From Deefgea chitinilytica (GTDB lineage Bacteria; Pseudomonadota; Gammaproteobacteria; Burkholderiales; Chitinibacteraceae), in contig NZ_WOFE01000003.1 of assembly GCF_016881405.1 (NCBI RefSeq), positions 186,001-250,000 of the forward strand: 64,000 bases of DNA. The letters are read 5' to 3'. The translations under genes and the position numbers were made by a program. Of this stretch, positions 54,751 to 64,000 are shown piece after piece. The notes beneath the pieces are model-generated. The model did no database searches, was not told the DNA's origin, and worked only from the letters and a program-made list of their open reading frames with translations. Numbering within the stretch: position 1 is the stretch's first letter; each line of letters opens with the position of its first letter.

Positions 54751-55317
54751 ATGCAATGGTCTAAATCGTTAGTTCAAGCGCTGTTTGCGACATCATTGGT
54801 GTCGGTCGCAGGTGTAGCTGCCGCGCAATCAACAGTATCGTATGGCCGTATTACTGCGATTAATGCGGTAACTGAAGCCAATACGAATGCACAGGTCGCT
54901 GGCGCGGTGGTCGGTGGTACGATTGGGTTGGCATCAGGTTCTGGTCGCTCGGGTAGTAATCGAGCTTTGCGTGCAGTGGGTGGTGGTGTGGCTGGTCAGC
55001 AATTAACGCGCATGGCGACCAATTCACAAGCTTTCCAATACACGATTTTGATGAACAATAATCAAACCATCACCATGGTGATCGATCAAGGTGGCAAGCG
55101 CGTTGGTGATTGTGTATCTGTTGAGCAAGGTACGTTTAACAATTTGCGTCTAGCTGCTGATTCGCGTTGTACTGGCCGGGCTCAAGCACCTGTAGCGCGG
55201 AAAGATCAGCAAAATGCCAATGCGTGTGATGAAGCGAAACAAGGCTTGCTAACTGCAACAACTGATGCTGCTTTTGACCAAGCGGAACGCCGTGTACGCT
55301 TGCTGTGCGGATTCTAA
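54751..55317 (+). CDS. Exported glycine-zipper protein
   Basis: 188-residue protein with a signal peptide (about 1-26, GVAAAQS) and a glycine-zipper segment (AGAVVGGTIGLASGSGRSG, then AVGGGVAGQQL) like SlyB/OmpA-linker lipoproteins, but without a lipobox cysteine. C-terminal part has four cysteines that could form disulfides. Function unknown; probably envelope. Confidence 0.8.
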   Translation: MQWSKSLVQALFATSLVSVAGVAAAQSTVSYGRITAINAVTEANTNAQVAGAVVGGTIGLASGSGRSGSNRALRAVGGGVAGQQLTRMATNSQAFQYTILMNNNQTITMVIDQGGKRVGDCVSVEQGTFNNLRLAADSRCTGRAQAPVARKDQQNANACDEAKQGLLTATTDAAFDQAERRVRLLCGF

Positions 55318-55334
55318 TCTAGATTTGAGTTGAC

Positions 55335-55367
55335 AAAAAAAGACCACGCACAGCGTGGTCTTTTTTT
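55335..55367. terminator. Bidirectional terminator
   Basis: GACCACGC pairs with GCGTGGTC around a three-base loop, flanked by A and T runs, between the convergent glycine-zipper and hisI genes. Confidence 0.92.
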
Positions 55368-55380
55368 GTCCGAAGAGAGA

Positions 55381-55785
55381 TCAGTGAGAATGTCCAGCAC
55401 CGTAAATTGACTTAGGGTCTTTGAGTACGTCTTCAGTGATCAACCATTCGCCGTCAGTCAAAGTACGGAAAAAGCAACTTTCGCGGCCAGTGTGGCAAGC
55501 GATGCCGCCTTCTTGGCGAATTTTGTAAATCAACACGTCGCCATCGCAATCGAGTTGGATGCTGCTCACGTGTTGAAAATGCCCTGATTCTTCACCTTTG
55601 TGCCACAGTTTTTGGCGTGAGCGTGTCCAATAGTGAGCAGTATGCTTCTGTGCGGTAAGCGCGACGGCCTCTGCATTCGCATACGCAAACATCATGACGC
55701 GCCCCGTGTTTTCATCTTGAGCGATCACCGGTACCAGACCGTTGTCGTCCCATTTAATTTCAGCCAGCCATGCGGGTAAACTCAT
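55381..55785 (-). CDS. hisI: HisI, phosphoribosyl-AMP cyclohydrolase
   Basis: Third step of histidine synthesis. 134 residues with the zinc-binding pattern [15 protein letters not shown] and [12 protein letters not shown] monofunctional HisI, consistent with a separate hisE. It overlaps hisF by four bases and ends at a terminator. Confidence 0.95.
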   Translation of the reverse strand: MSLPAWLAEIKWDDNGLVPVIAQDENTGRVMMFAYANAEAVALTAQKHTAHYWTRSRQKLWHKGEESGHFQHVSSIQLDCDGDVLIYKIRQEGGIACHTGRESCFFRTLTDGEWLITEDVLKDPKSIYGAGHSH

Positions 55786-56549
55786 AAGCGCACCTCAATC
55801 CCCGCTGCTTGCATCGCGAGTTTAGCGTCGCGAACTGAATATTCACCAAAATGGAAAATACTCGCCGCCAATACTGCATCAGCGTGACCTTGGGTAACGC
55901 CGTCAACCAAATGCTGCAAATTACCCACGCCGCCAGAGGCAATCACCGGAATGCTGACCGCATCCGATACCGCACGCGTCAGTGGCAGGTTGAAACCAAT
56001 CTTGGTGCCATCGCGATCCATGCTGGTGAGCAAAATTTCACCCGCGCCCAGTTGCTGCATTTTTAGCGCCCATTCGACGGCATCTAGACCGGTGGCGCGG
56101 CGGCCACCGTGGGTGAACACTTCCCAGCGGCTATTGGTCGCATCGGTGGCTTTGGCATCAATTGCCACCACAATCGCTTGGCTACCAAAACGGCTAGCGG
56201 CTTGCTCGACGACTTCGGGATTGGTCACGGCAGTGGTGTTGATGCTGACTTTATCGGCGCCAGCATTCAGTAGTCGGCGCACATCGTCAGGAACACGAAC
56301 GCCACCACCGACGGTGAGGGGAATAAAAACTTGTGAGGCGACGGCTTCAATGACATGCAAAATCAAATCCCGATTGTCGCTTGAGGCGGTAATGTCAAGA
56401 AAGGTCAGTTCATCTGCGCCTTGCTCATTGTAGCGACGGGCGATTTCGACAGGGTCTCCCGCATCACGCAGTTCGAGGAAGTTGACACCTTTAACGACAC
56501 GACCATTTGTCACATCAAGGCAAGGGATAATTCGTTTAGCTAAAGGCAT
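55782..56549 (-). CDS. hisF: HisF, imidazole glycerol phosphate synthase cyclase subunit
   Basis: TIM-barrel cyclase, 255 residues, beginning [21 protein letters not shown] with the general-acid Asp11 region, and later [10 protein letters not shown] and [13 protein letters not shown]. Works with HisH (57819). Confidence 0.96.
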   Translation of the reverse strand: MPLAKRIIPCLDVTNGRVVKGVNFLELRDAGDPVEIARRYNEQGADELTFLDITASSDNRDLILHVIEAVASQVFIPLTVGGGVRVPDDVRRLLNAGADKVSINTTAVTNPEVVEQAASRFGSQAIVVAIDAKATDATNSRWEVFTHGGRRATGLDAVEWALKMQQLGAGEILLTSMDRDGTKIGFNLPLTRAVSDAVSIPVIASGGVGNLQHLVDGVTQGHADAVLAASIFHFGEYSVRDAKLAMQAAGIEVRL

Positions 56550-56558
56550 TTTATGTCT

Positions 56559-56643
56559 GTGAGGAGTAAGGAGTGAAGGGTGAGGTGAGGCGCTGCGAAA
56601 GGTGTGCGGTTTTACTTTTCACTCCTAACACTTTACTCCTCAC
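56559..56643. repeat. Imperfect inverted repeat at the hisF/orphan junction
   Basis: GTGAGGAGTAAGGAGTGAA (56559-56577) is complementary, with a short insertion, to 56618-56643 (TTCACTCCTAACACTTTACTCC and on). The right arm includes the stop codon of the orphan gene at 56633. A similar GAGGAGTAAGGTGTAAA string occurs at 51789-51805. Confidence 0.7.
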
Positions 56644-56974
56644 GCTGTTGCTGTTTCCAGTTCTCCCAGATCGCCGCCGCCACCTCGGCGTATTGGCCGC
56701 GGCCACCGGCAAATTCGGGAGTGAACCATTGAGTAAAAACATTAAATACTAATTGCTGCACATCATCGACGCTCATGCACTGCGGCAAGCTGCGCATGAT
56801 GCTGCCGACTTCGGGCGCATAGCCTTCAGGTTCGCTGACGAGGCTGATCATCATCGGATCGTAGTCAAACAGTATTTGACACACTTGAGCAAACCACTCG
56901 GGGTGATTGCTACGTAGCCATTCGCCCGTTTTTCTTTCGTCGCTTGCCCAATCAAACCATTCTGGTTTTTCCAT
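56633..56974 (-). CDS. Small uncharacterised protein within the his operon
   Basis: 113-residue, acidic, Trp-rich soluble protein (PEWFDWASDERKTGEWLR; WENWKQQQREE at the end). I do not recognise the family. No signal, membrane helix or cysteine motif. It sits between hisA (16-base gap) and hisF, so it is probably co-expressed with histidine enzymes. Confidence 0.75.
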   Translation of the reverse strand: MEKPEWFDWASDERKTGEWLRSNHPEWFAQVCQILFDYDPMMISLVSEPEGYAPEVGSIMRSLPQCMSVDDVQQLVFNVFTQWFTPEFAGGRGQYAEVAAAIWENWKQQQREE

Positions 56975-56990
56975 GCGCCCTCGCGGTGTC

Positions 56991-57731
56991 TTAGGCGGTG
57001 AGTTCGTCCGCTAGATCTTGTGCTTTAGCAAAATCAATTGTGCCTTCATAAATGGCGCGTCCGGTGATGACGCCTTCGATGCCTTCATCCGCCACTTCGC
57101 ATAGCTTGCGTACATCATCAAGGTTAGTCAGGCCGCCTGAAGCAATCACTGGAATCGTTAATGCTTGCGCCAATTTCACGGTCGCTTCGATGTTTACTCC
57201 CGACAGCATGCCATCGCGGCCAATGTCGGTGTAAATGATGCTTTCAACGCCATAGCCTTCAAAGCGTTTGGCCAGATCAATCACATTGTGGTCGGTGACT
57301 TTAGCCCAACCATCGGTTGCGACCATGCCGTCTTTGGCGTCCAAGCCAACGATGATATTGCCAGGGAAGGCGTCGCACGCTTCGTGCAAGAAGCCGGGCT
57401 GTTTGATTGCTGCCGTACCAATAATGACGTAATCAATACCCGCATCAAGATACATTTCGATGGTTTCGAGTGAGCGAATCCCGCCACCCAATTGCACCGG
57501 AACTTCGCCTTTGATTTCTGCCAAAATTGCTTTCACTGCGGCTAAATTTTTCGGTTTACCGGCAAATGCACCGTTTAGATCCACCAAATGCATACGGCGG
57601 GCGCCTTGGCCTAGCCAATGGCTAACAAAACTCGCCGGATCATCAGAGAAAACGGTTGCACCTTCCATTTCACCTTGGCGCAGGCGAACGCACTGGCCAT
57701 CTTTTAAATCAATTGCAGGGATAATCAGCAT
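56991..57731 (-). CDS. hisA: HisA, ProFAR isomerase
   Basis: TIM-barrel isomerase, 246 residues, with [26 protein letters not shown] and [13 protein letters not shown]. Fourth step of histidine synthesis. Confidence 0.96.
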   Translation of the reverse strand: MLIIPAIDLKDGQCVRLRQGEMEGATVFSDDPASFVSHWLGQGARRMHLVDLNGAFAGKPKNLAAVKAILAEIKGEVPVQLGGGIRSLETIEMYLDAGIDYVIIGTAAIKQPGFLHEACDAFPGNIIVGLDAKDGMVATDGWAKVTDHNVIDLAKRFEGYGVESIIYTDIGRDGMLSGVNIEATVKLAQALTIPVIASGGLTNLDDVRKLCEVADEGIEGVITGRAIYEGTIDFAKAQDLADELTA

Positions 57732-57818
57732 GATATGAGCGTGTTATTGAGTGAGTCGTTAAGGGGGTTAACAAAAAAATAGTATAGGTTATAAATTTGT
57801 AACGTGATGATTTTTCAG

Positions 57819-58472
57819 TTATTGCAGACCATTCCACAGCACAAAATTCTTTAATAATTGCAAACCTGCCGTGCTGCTTTTCTCTGGATGGCATTGGATT
57901 GCAAAAATATTGTCTTTGGCAATCGCCACCGCAAATCGATTCGGGTAGCCCGTTTCGAGAATCGTGTCGTGTGGCTCGGTCGGCGCAAAGTGATAGCTAT
58001 GTACAAAATAAAAGCGTTCAGTGTCGCTGATTCCGGCCCATAGCGGATGATCTTGGACAATAAACATTTCATTCCAGCCCATGTGCGGCACTTTGAGCTT
58101 CTGGCCGTTGGCATCGAACATATTTTCAGGTTTGAATTTGATGACCTTGCCTTTGAATACGCCTAGGCAATCCATATCGCTCTCTTCGCTGTGCTCAAAC
58201 AATAATTGTGCGCCAACGCAAATCCCTAGGAATGGCTTGCTGGCGGCGGCATCAAGTACCGCTTGTTTCAAACCGCTGGCTTCTAATTCACGCATACAGT
58301 CGGGCATCGCGCCTTGGCCGGGGAAAACGACTTTATCGGCGCTGGCAACGACCGCAGGATCGGCGGTGAGGATGATTTCGGCGTGCTCTGCGGCTACTGA
58401 CTCGAATGCTTTGGTCACGGAATGCAAATTGCCCATGCCATAGTCAACGATGGCGATTTTTTGCTTACTCAT
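57819..58472 (-). CDS. hisH: HisH, imidazole glycerol phosphate synthase amidotransferase subunit
   Basis: Class I glutamine amidotransferase, 217 residues. Nucleophile Cys in FLGICVGAQLLFE and the His-Glu pair in QCHPEKSS. It starts one base after the hisB stop, giving tight coupling. An 87-base gap separates it from hisA. Confidence 0.96.
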   Translation of the reverse strand: MSKQKIAIVDYGMGNLHSVTKAFESVAAEHAEIILTADPAVVASADKVVFPGQGAMPDCMRELEASGLKQAVLDAAASKPFLGICVGAQLLFEHSEESDMDCLGVFKGKVIKFKPENMFDANGQKLKVPHMGWNEMFIVQDHPLWAGISDTERFYFVHSYHFAPTEPHDTILETGYPNRFAVAIAKDNIFAIQCHPEKSSTAGLQLLKNFVLWNGLQ

Positions 58473-58473
58473 A

Positions 58474-59067
58474 TCAACCTACCAAGGTGCCTTTGGTCGA
58501 CGGTGTAATGCCGGCCATCCGTGGATCGAACTCAACCGCCATGCGTAGCGCACGGCCTAAGGCTTTAAAAATCGTTTCGGCTTGGTGGTGGGCATTTTTG
58601 CCCTTGAGATTGTCGATGTGCAAGCTGATTGCGGCGTGATTGACAAAACCACGGAAGAATTCGCCAAACAAATCGACATCAAAGCCGCCAATCATCGCAC
58701 GAGTATATTCACAGTCGTATTCCAAACAGGGGCGACCAGAGAGATCGACCACGACGCGGCTCAGTGCTTCGTCGAGCGGCACATAGCTGTGCCCGTAACG
58801 GACGATGCCTTTTTTGTCGCCCACCGCTTTGGCAAACGCTTGGCCGAACGTGATGCCGACGTCTTCAACGGTGTGGTGTGCGTCGATGTGCAAATCGCCA
58901 ACGGCTTTGATTTCAATATCAAACAGGCCGTGGCGCGCCACTTGGTCGAGCATGTGTTCGAAAAACGGTACGCCGGTATCAAATTTGCTCACGCCCGTGC
59001 CGTCGAGGTTCAGCGTAATGGTGATTTGGGTTTCTAGCGTATTGCGGGTGACAGTAACTTGGCGCAT
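58474..59067 (-). CDS. hisB: HisB, imidazoleglycerol-phosphate dehydratase
   Basis: Monofunctional dehydratase, 197 residues from ATG 59067 ([10 protein letters not shown]). Metal-binding HHTVEDVGI and HAAISLH segments are present and there is no phosphatase domain. First his gene in the window on this strand. A longer frame upstream is not needed. Confidence 0.94.
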   Translation of the reverse strand: MRQVTVTRNTLETQITITLNLDGTGVSKFDTGVPFFEHMLDQVARHGLFDIEIKAVGDLHIDAHHTVEDVGITFGQAFAKAVGDKKGIVRYGHSYVPLDEALSRVVVDLSGRPCLEYDCEYTRAMIGGFDVDLFGEFFRGFVNHAAISLHIDNLKGKNAHHQAETIFKALGRALRMAVEFDPRMAGITPSTKGTLVG

Positions 59068-59420
59068 GGATCGATTCTCGGTGTTTGGGGCGTTATCGCT
59101 GCACATGCAGGCGCTAACGACTTAAGACGCTTATTTTCTAACAGAAACCGCTTTACGGGAAGTCTTACTAGCGATTTCCCCGGTAGGCAAAATTTGCTAG
59201 AGCGCAAAGGCAAGAGAATTGACCTAAATATCGATGGGTATATCAATCAATCTAAATTTTATTAAAGCTTTTGTTTGTATACCCCATGGTTTTTATGCTG
59301 ACAGCCTAAATGGCATCGATTTTAATTGTTTTGCAGGCATCGTGTGTAGCGACTGGGTTTACAGTGCGAAATGAAATGTCCACTGAAATTTGCAGCTCAA
59401 GCGCCGGCCGTCGCCAGCGT
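59068..59420. other. 353-bp intergenic region upstream of hisB
   Basis: No gene is supported. The hisB promoter should lie here. An AT-rich stretch at 59220-59330 contains AGCCTAAATGGCATCG, a remote relative of the arm of the stem-loop family seen at 9251 and 13809. Confidence 0.45.
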
Positions 59421-60728
59421 TTAACTTGCCGGACTGGGCGAATCTGAATGACGCCATAAATTCAAATAGGTGTGCTCAGGATCGTAATTGGCGATTTGTT
59501 TTTCGATACTGAAGCGGCGATTGGCGCGCGGGTCAGTGCCGCAGCCGGCCAAGTACAGCCAGTTGCCTTGATTGCTATACACATCGTAATCGATCAATTG
59601 TGTTTCAAACCAAGCCGCGCCAGCACGCCAATCGCATTGCAGCTGATGAACCAGAAAGCTGGCGACGTTTTGGCGCATTCGATTCGATAAATAGCCTGTG
59701 GCCGTCAGTTCGCGCATGCCAGCGTCGATAAAAGGCTCGCCGGTCTGGGCTTGGCACCATCTGTAGAAATTCTCTGTATGGTGAGCAAGCGTTGCGGCGG
59801 CATTCAGACCGTTGGCACGATACAGCTGTCGCCCATAGCGCAGGTGTAAAAATCGAAAATAATCACGCCACAGCAGCTCAAACCCAATCCAATATGTGCT
59901 CTCGTTAGCACCCTCGCTGGCTTCGTGCGCCTTGATAGCATGGTTAATTTGTCTGGCTGACAGCGCGCCACTGGCGAGCCACGGTGAAAACTTTGTTGAA
60001 TAATCGGTGCCGATTAATCCATTTCGCGTTTGTTTGTAGCTATCGGCTAAACCAGATTCAATGTAGTGCTGTAAATGCGCCGCCGCTGTTGTCGCGCCAC
60101 CGCGCCATTGGGCGTGGTGATACGGAAAAGCGCTGCGCGCATCCTGCAGTGCAAATCCAGCCCAAGTCTGAATATCCACCGTCGCTACTGAATCAATCGC
60201 TGCGGGCGGTGCTGGCAGTCGCTCAATTGAGGGCTGTGGTGCTGGAGCGCGGATACCGGATTTTTCAATCTGCTGGCGAAATGGCGTGAATGTGGCGGGT
60301 AATTGGGCAATTGCAAAGGGCAGTTGGCTTGGATCGAATAAAGTCGATTGCCACTTCGTCGTGACCGTGACACCTTGTGCGCGTAAAGCCTCGACTTGCG
60401 CAATTTCTTCGGGCGCGGCAATGCTTTCACAATACAGGGTTGTGGTATTGAGCTGCCGCATCAGTTGCGGCAGGACTTTGCTGGGTTGACCTACAATAAT
60501 CAGTAATTGATTACCGAGTCGTTTGCATTCTTGGCTAAGATCTTGCAGGGTATCGGCCAAAAATGCTTTTCTATGCTTGCCTATGCGAGTAAACCCCCAC
60601 TTGGTATCTTCATCCGGCGCGAGGCAATATACCAGCGCCAGCTCTGTTGCTTGTTGGCAAGCTAAATTCAGCGCGGCGTTGTCGCTTAAGCGTAAATCAT
60701 TGCGAAACCAATACAGGGCACTGGACAT
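59421..60728 (-). CDS. DASH-family cryptochrome
   Basis: Flavoprotein of the cryptochrome/photolyase family, 435 residues. N-terminal SALYWFRNDLRLSDNAALN, LFDPSQLPFAIAQLPATFT and RDYFRFLHLRYGRQLY, and C-terminal GNWLYLAGCGTDPRANRRF, all point to CRY-DASH. These repair pyrimidine dimers in single-stranded DNA or act as light sensors. A class I photolyase is the alternative. It lies 154 bases after the FeS photolyase gene. Confidence 0.85.
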   Translation of the reverse strand: MSSALYWFRNDLRLSDNAALNLACQQATELALVYCLAPDEDTKWGFTRIGKHRKAFLADTLQDLSQECKRLGNQLLIIVGQPSKVLPQLMRQLNTTTLYCESIAAPEEIAQVEALRAQGVTVTTKWQSTLFDPSQLPFAIAQLPATFTPFRQQIEKSGIRAPAPQPSIERLPAPPAAIDSVATVDIQTWAGFALQDARSAFPYHHAQWRGGATTAAAHLQHYIESGLADSYKQTRNGLIGTDYSTKFSPWLASGALSARQINHAIKAHEASEGANESTYWIGFELLWRDYFRFLHLRYGRQLYRANGLNAAATLAHHTENFYRWCQAQTGEPFIDAGMRELTATGYLSNRMRQNVASFLVHQLQCDWRAGAAWFETQLIDYDVYSNQGNWLYLAGCGTDPRANRRFSIEKQIANYDPEHTYLNLWRHSDSPSPAS

Positions 60729-60882
60729 GATTCGTGTGTTGGATAAGGTGTGTGAGGCAAGGCTTGCGTGAGTAATCAGTGTTTCGTTGATGACTCGGTT
60801 TGATAAAGGCCCCTTGTAGTGCGATTGCCTTATCGATGCGAATGATATTCCAGCTGTTCATGCGCTGTCCTTGTTGGCAAAG

Positions 60883-62418
60883 TTATAGGTGATCAAGCTG
60901 TTCCAAATACAGCTCGGCTTGCGCAAGTGTCGCTGCGCGCTCAGCGTCGGGCATTTTTTGCCATGTTTGATAAGTCATTCCCAGTCTTGGATTTTTCTCA
61001 AGTTTTGCCGCGTGGCGGTGATGAAAATGCCAATACAGACTATTGAATGGACAAGCGCTTTCGCCGTGCCGTTGCTTGGGTTCGTAATGGCAGCCTTTGC
61101 AATAATCGCTCATCTTATTGATATAAGTTGCTGATCCAGCGTAGGGTTTACTGCCTAAGAGACCGCCGTCAGCATACTGGCTCATGCCGCGCGTATTGGG
61201 CATTTCAACCCATTCAAATGCATCGACATAAATCCCCAGATACCACGCATCGACCTCATCGGGCGCAATCCCTGCCAGCAGCGCAAAGTTGCCGGTCACC
61301 ATCAGCCGCTGAATATGATGCGCGTAGCCCAGTTGCAGTGATTGCTCAATCGCGTGATGGGCGCAATTCATCTTGGTTTTTCCGTCCCAATGCCAGCTGG
61401 GCAAACGGCGTTGATGATTGAGCGCATTTAATTGTCCATACTCGGGCATTCGCGCCCAATACACGCCGCGAACGAACTCGCGCCAGCCTAAAATCTGCCG
61501 CACAAAGCCTTCCACGGTCGATAGAGAAACGCGCCCAGCTTCGTATTCATGCAGTGCAGCCTGAATCACTTCGAGTGGATGCAGTAATTTTAGGTTGAGC
61601 GCAAAAGAAAGCCCTGCGTGAAATAAAGTGGGCGACGCCGTGCTCATTGCGTCTTGGTAAGCGCCAAAATTGGGTAGCGCGTTTTGAATAAATTGCGCCA
61701 AAGCGTCTTTGGCTTGTGACCTAGTTATCGGCCATGGAAAAGCGCTGGCTTGCGGCTGGCCGATGGTTTTGACGCCGGCGGTGGTGATTTCTTGCCATAG
61801 CTCGCTTAAATCTGCCGCGTAATTGGGCCAGGCTGGCGCGGCGGGTTGACCGTTCCAACGTTTGCGATTGTCTTGATCAAAATTCCACTGCCCACCTAGC
61901 GGTTGACCTGTTGCATCCAATAGGATTTGGTATTGCTTGCGTAGTGCGCGATAGAAAAACTCCATGCGCGGAATTTTTTGCCTAAATTGAGCGCTAATCG
62001 CAGCTCGATCGGCGAGGAAGTGCTCACTATCGACGACAGTAACGGGAATTTCGAATTGCGCTGCGGCGGTTAGAAATTGACTTTCTAAGCGATATTCATC
62101 AGCCTGCTGGCGCTCTAACTGTGTAATTTGCTCTGTTTTGATGAGCGAGATTAAGTTGCTGATAAAGTTTTGCTGATTCTCTGCGTCGTTAATGCGGATA
62201 TAGCGTACACGGCAGCCAGCATTTTGTAGTGCGCTTGCAAAGCCGCGCATTGCGGCAAAAATGCCCAGTACTTTTTGCGCGTGATGCCATGCGTAATCGG
62301 TTTCGCTGCGTAGCTCCATCAGCACATACAGCACATCGCTACGCTGGCGTTCTACTTCACTAAACCAACTATGGCGAATATTGAGCTGGTCGCCCAAGAT
62401 GAGCCGGAGTGTGCTCAT
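60883..62418 (-). CDS. FeS-type cryptochrome/photolyase (prokaryotic 6-4 class)
   Basis: 511-residue member of the FeS-BCP photolyase family. N-terminal [18 protein letters not shown] is family-typical, and the cluster cysteines lie in [12 protein letters not shown] and ESACPFN near the C-terminus, with [18 protein letters not shown] earlier. Probably repairs (6-4) photoproducts. Its ATG overlaps the stop of a DUF2256 gene by four bases (ATGA). Confidence 0.9.
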   Translation of the reverse strand: MSTLRLILGDQLNIRHSWFSEVERQRSDVLYVLMELRSETDYAWHHAQKVLGIFAAMRGFASALQNAGCRVRYIRINDAENQQNFISNLISLIKTEQITQLERQQADEYRLESQFLTAAAQFEIPVTVVDSEHFLADRAAISAQFRQKIPRMEFFYRALRKQYQILLDATGQPLGGQWNFDQDNRKRWNGQPAAPAWPNYAADLSELWQEITTAGVKTIGQPQASAFPWPITRSQAKDALAQFIQNALPNFGAYQDAMSTASPTLFHAGLSFALNLKLLHPLEVIQAALHEYEAGRVSLSTVEGFVRQILGWREFVRGVYWARMPEYGQLNALNHQRRLPSWHWDGKTKMNCAHHAIEQSLQLGYAHHIQRLMVTGNFALLAGIAPDEVDAWYLGIYVDAFEWVEMPNTRGMSQYADGGLLGSKPYAGSATYINKMSDYCKGCHYEPKQRHGESACPFNSLYWHFHHRHAAKLEKNPRLGMTYQTWQKMPDAERAATLAQAELYLEQLDHL

Positions 62419-62558
62419 GATTGACCCTTGCGCTGCGCACAGCGCACGCTGCAGTATTTAACGGATTCCCAGTTGTTTGCCCATTTTTTCCGCCATGTAA
62501 AAGGGCGCTGGCAAACGGGGCAGGTTTTCTGGGGTAGCGTGAGTTTATGGTGCGTCAT
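62415..62558 (-). CDS. DUF2256 zinc-ribbon peptide
   Basis: Forty-seven codons on the minus strand (ATG 62558) encode a basic small protein, [20 protein letters not shown] and on, with four cysteines (Cys13, Cys16, Cys36, Cys40) in a zinc-ribbon pattern. Matches DUF2256, which is often next to photolyases. It overlaps the photolyase start by four bases, so it is translationally coupled. Function unknown. Confidence 0.88.
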   Translation of the reverse strand: MTHHKLTLPQKTCPVCQRPFTWRKKWANNWESVKYCSVRCAQRKGQS

Positions 62559-62614
62559 TTTTTAATGTATATGCCTATAAGCATTATGAATAATTATCTT
62601 CAAGGCTATACATA

Positions 62615-63370
62615 TTAGATTTTTGGAAGTGGGCGTAAATGAGCATGCCCGCCATCCACACCAATGATTTGCCCGGTAATCCAGCGCGCGGCGTCGCTGA
62701 GCAAAAAAGCAATGAGCGCGGCGCTATCAGCGCCTTCGCCGACGATGCACATTGGATTCATTTTGGCATTGCGTTCCAGTGCTTCGGGTGTGCCGGTCAG
62801 TCGCTCTGATAATGCAGAACGCGTCAGACCCGGCATCACCGCATTCACACGAATACCTTTATCTGCATAGGTGGCTGCCGCCGTTTGTGCCAAGCTGGCG
62901 ACCGCGGCTTTGGCGCTGGCAATCGCTTCGTGATTGGCAAAGCCCGCGCTGGCAACTAAAGAGCCGACTAACACGGCGGAGGCTGGCGTTTTGTTTTTCA
63001 GCTGCAAGGCAATAAATGCTTTTAGTGCATAAAAAGCCGAGAAATAGTTTTGCTTAAAGATCGCTTGGCAGTCATTGGCGCTGGTTAAATGCAGTGGCCG
63101 AATGAGCGTTGAGCCGACGCAATGCGCGAATCCATTAGGGATGAAATTAAGCTGTTGGGCGGTTTCTAAAATGATTTCGGCTGAGCCATCGGTGCTCAGG
63201 TCGCCGGGAATCACTAAGGATTCTGTGGCTAACTGCGTTGATAAAGTGAGCAGTTTTTCTTCGTGGCGACCGCTTAAAATAAGGCGGTGCCCTTGCTCAG
63301 ATAAAGATTGCGCCAAGGCCGAGCCGATCGCACCAGCCGCACCGGTAATCCAGATCGTTTGCGACATCAT
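62615..63370 (-). CDS. SDR-family oxidoreductase
   Basis: Short-chain dehydrogenase/reductase, about 250 residues. Cofactor motif TGAAGAIGSALA; the catalytic Ser is in VLVGSLVASAGFANHEAI but the usual Tyr-x-x-x-Lys shows as HEAIASAK, with His instead of Tyr, so activity may be altered. C-terminal DGGHAHLRP is family-like. It may be part of a photolyase-linked run. Confidence 0.85.
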   Translation of the reverse strand: MMSQTIWITGAAGAIGSALAQSLSEQGHRLILSGRHEEKLLTLSTQLATESLVIPGDLSTDGSAEIILETAQQLNFIPNGFAHCVGSTLIRPLHLTSANDCQAIFKQNYFSAFYALKAFIALQLKNKTPASAVLVGSLVASAGFANHEAIASAKAAVASLAQTAAATYADKGIRVNAVMPGLTRSALSERLTGTPEALERNAKMNPMCIVGEGADSAALIAFLLSDAARWITGQIIGVDGGHAHLRPLPKI

Positions 63371-63529
63371 GTAGCTCCAATACTTTGCAGGAATAAATGT
63401 TACTAATAAGTAGCAATATATACCTTTAAGTACGTTTCGCCAATCACTGTTGGTAAAAACAAAATTGATTATGCGCGCTGCTGCCGTTCTGGCAGTTGAA
63501 GGGGCTGCTGGCGGGGAATATAAACCAGA

Positions 63530-63874
63530 TTATTTTGTGATTCGTTTGGCTCTTAAGGCTGCTGCGATACCTTCTTTTGCCCAATCGAGAAGTGTGATTT
63601 GCGATTCGTACGCTGATTCTGGCAGCGGGTAGTAGCTCATGGTTTGAGATCGATCATCTTTCATCGCAAAGCAAAATGGCGAGAGCTGTTCAGTCAAAAA
63701 GCGCTGACGATTGAGATCATCGACTTTGATGTACAGTACCTCATCGGCGATGAGGGCGAAAAATAGCTCATCATAGTAAAGGCCAAAGCCACCAAACATG
63801 GCTTTGGCACGTAAGTGACCGAGCGGAGCGAGTTCGTCGAGCAGATAGTCGACGTATTCACTACGTTTAGCCAT
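63530..63874 (-). CDS. TfoX/Sxy N-terminal domain protein
   Basis: 114-residue protein with the TfoX_N domain (AKAMFGGFGLYYDELFFALI). It lacks the C-terminal domain of true competence regulators, so a general or toxin-unrelated role is possible. It overlaps the upstream gene by eight bases. Confidence 0.85.
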   Translation of the reverse strand: MAKRSEYVDYLLDELAPLGHLRAKAMFGGFGLYYDELFFALIADEVLYIKVDDLNRQRFLTEQLSPFCFAMKDDRSQTMSYYPLPESAYESQITLLDWAKEGIAAALRAKRITK

Positions 63875-64000
63875 TGCGATGTTTGCGCGTTCTTTGTACC
63901 AAGTGATAAATAATCACGCCGGCCGCCAAGGTCGCTAGCAAGTGCTTGAGGGTGTGGCCACTCATAAATCCGAGCAGGGCGTAAATTTGGTAATCAGCCA
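63867..64000 (-). CDS. C-terminal fragment of a membrane protein (runs off window)
   Basis: The minus-strand frame open from the window edge to TAA at 63867-63869 encodes at least 43 residues ending LGFMSGHTLKHLLATLAAGV and a basic tail. The GHTLKHLLA motif is seen in ceramidase-like or related polytopic proteins. The start is outside the window, so the call is tentative. Confidence 0.6.
   Translation of the reverse strand, partial: ADYQIYALLGFMSGHTLKHLLATLAAGVIIYHLVQRTRKHRNG

Overview
The window looks like a chromosomal segment of a betaproteobacterium, most likely order Neisseriales (Chitinibacteraceae-like). This is inferred from gene content and protein character: a napFDABC periplasmic nitrate reductase, a single ccmABCDEFGHI operon, a his-HIT-tatABC cluster, a PglL/Wzy-type ligase, EptA and an OmPLA-type phospholipase. 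No rRNA, tRNA, CRISPR array, phage or transposase gene was seen. Almost all the DNA is ordinary chromosome, but the gaps between genes are unusually rich in short repeats.

Layout. 0.3-8.9 kb: a PAS-GGDEF diguanylate cyclase, then napFDABC on the minus strand, divergent from a NarX/NarL-type nitrate sensor pair; a NarL-like 7-2-7 site lies between them. 9.3-13.7 kb: lipid A remodelling module (EptA, PAP2 phosphatase) behind an OmpR-type two-component system. 13.8-21 kb: complete System I cytochrome c maturation operon, split by a repeat block between ccmB and ccmC and carrying a small inverted-repeat element that is translated as the N-terminus of CcmH. 21.3-27.7 kb: molybdenum cofactor genes (moaA, mobB, moeA, moaD, moaE and a fused mobA-moaC). 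NapA needs bis-MGD cofactor and the Nap cytochromes need Ccm, so these blocks together serve nitrate respiration.

27.8-31.3 kb: SirB2-like protein, an RluF-type pseudouridine synthase, a 273-bp MITE-like element, a TlyA-type rRNA methyltransferase and phospholipase A (PldA). 31.3-41.6 kb: the most distinctive locus, a tightly overlapping minus-strand operon in which an RND efflux pump (adaptor and permease) runs directly into a MrpA-less Mrp/Mbh-like proton-antiporter module (E, F, G, a fused DUF4040-MnhB, C, D and a second D-like subunit lacking the key glutamate). 41.8-48.7 kb: arcD-arcA, a divergent TolC-family outer-membrane protein, and a patatin/GntP pair.

49.2-59.1 kb: PglL-like ligase, tatABC, HIT protein and histidine genes (hisB-hisH-hisA-orphan-hisF-hisI ... 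hisE), the his run being interrupted by two opposite-strand envelope genes. 59.4-64 kb: a DASH cryptochrome, an FeS-type photolyase with a translationally coupled DUF2256 zinc-ribbon peptide, an SDR, a TfoX-like protein and the 3' end of a membrane protein cut by the window edge.

The best candidates for undescribed biology are the RND-Mrp operon, the MobA-MoaC fusion with a seven-G tract exactly at the join, the element-derived N-terminus of CcmH, and the dispersed intergenic repeat family.
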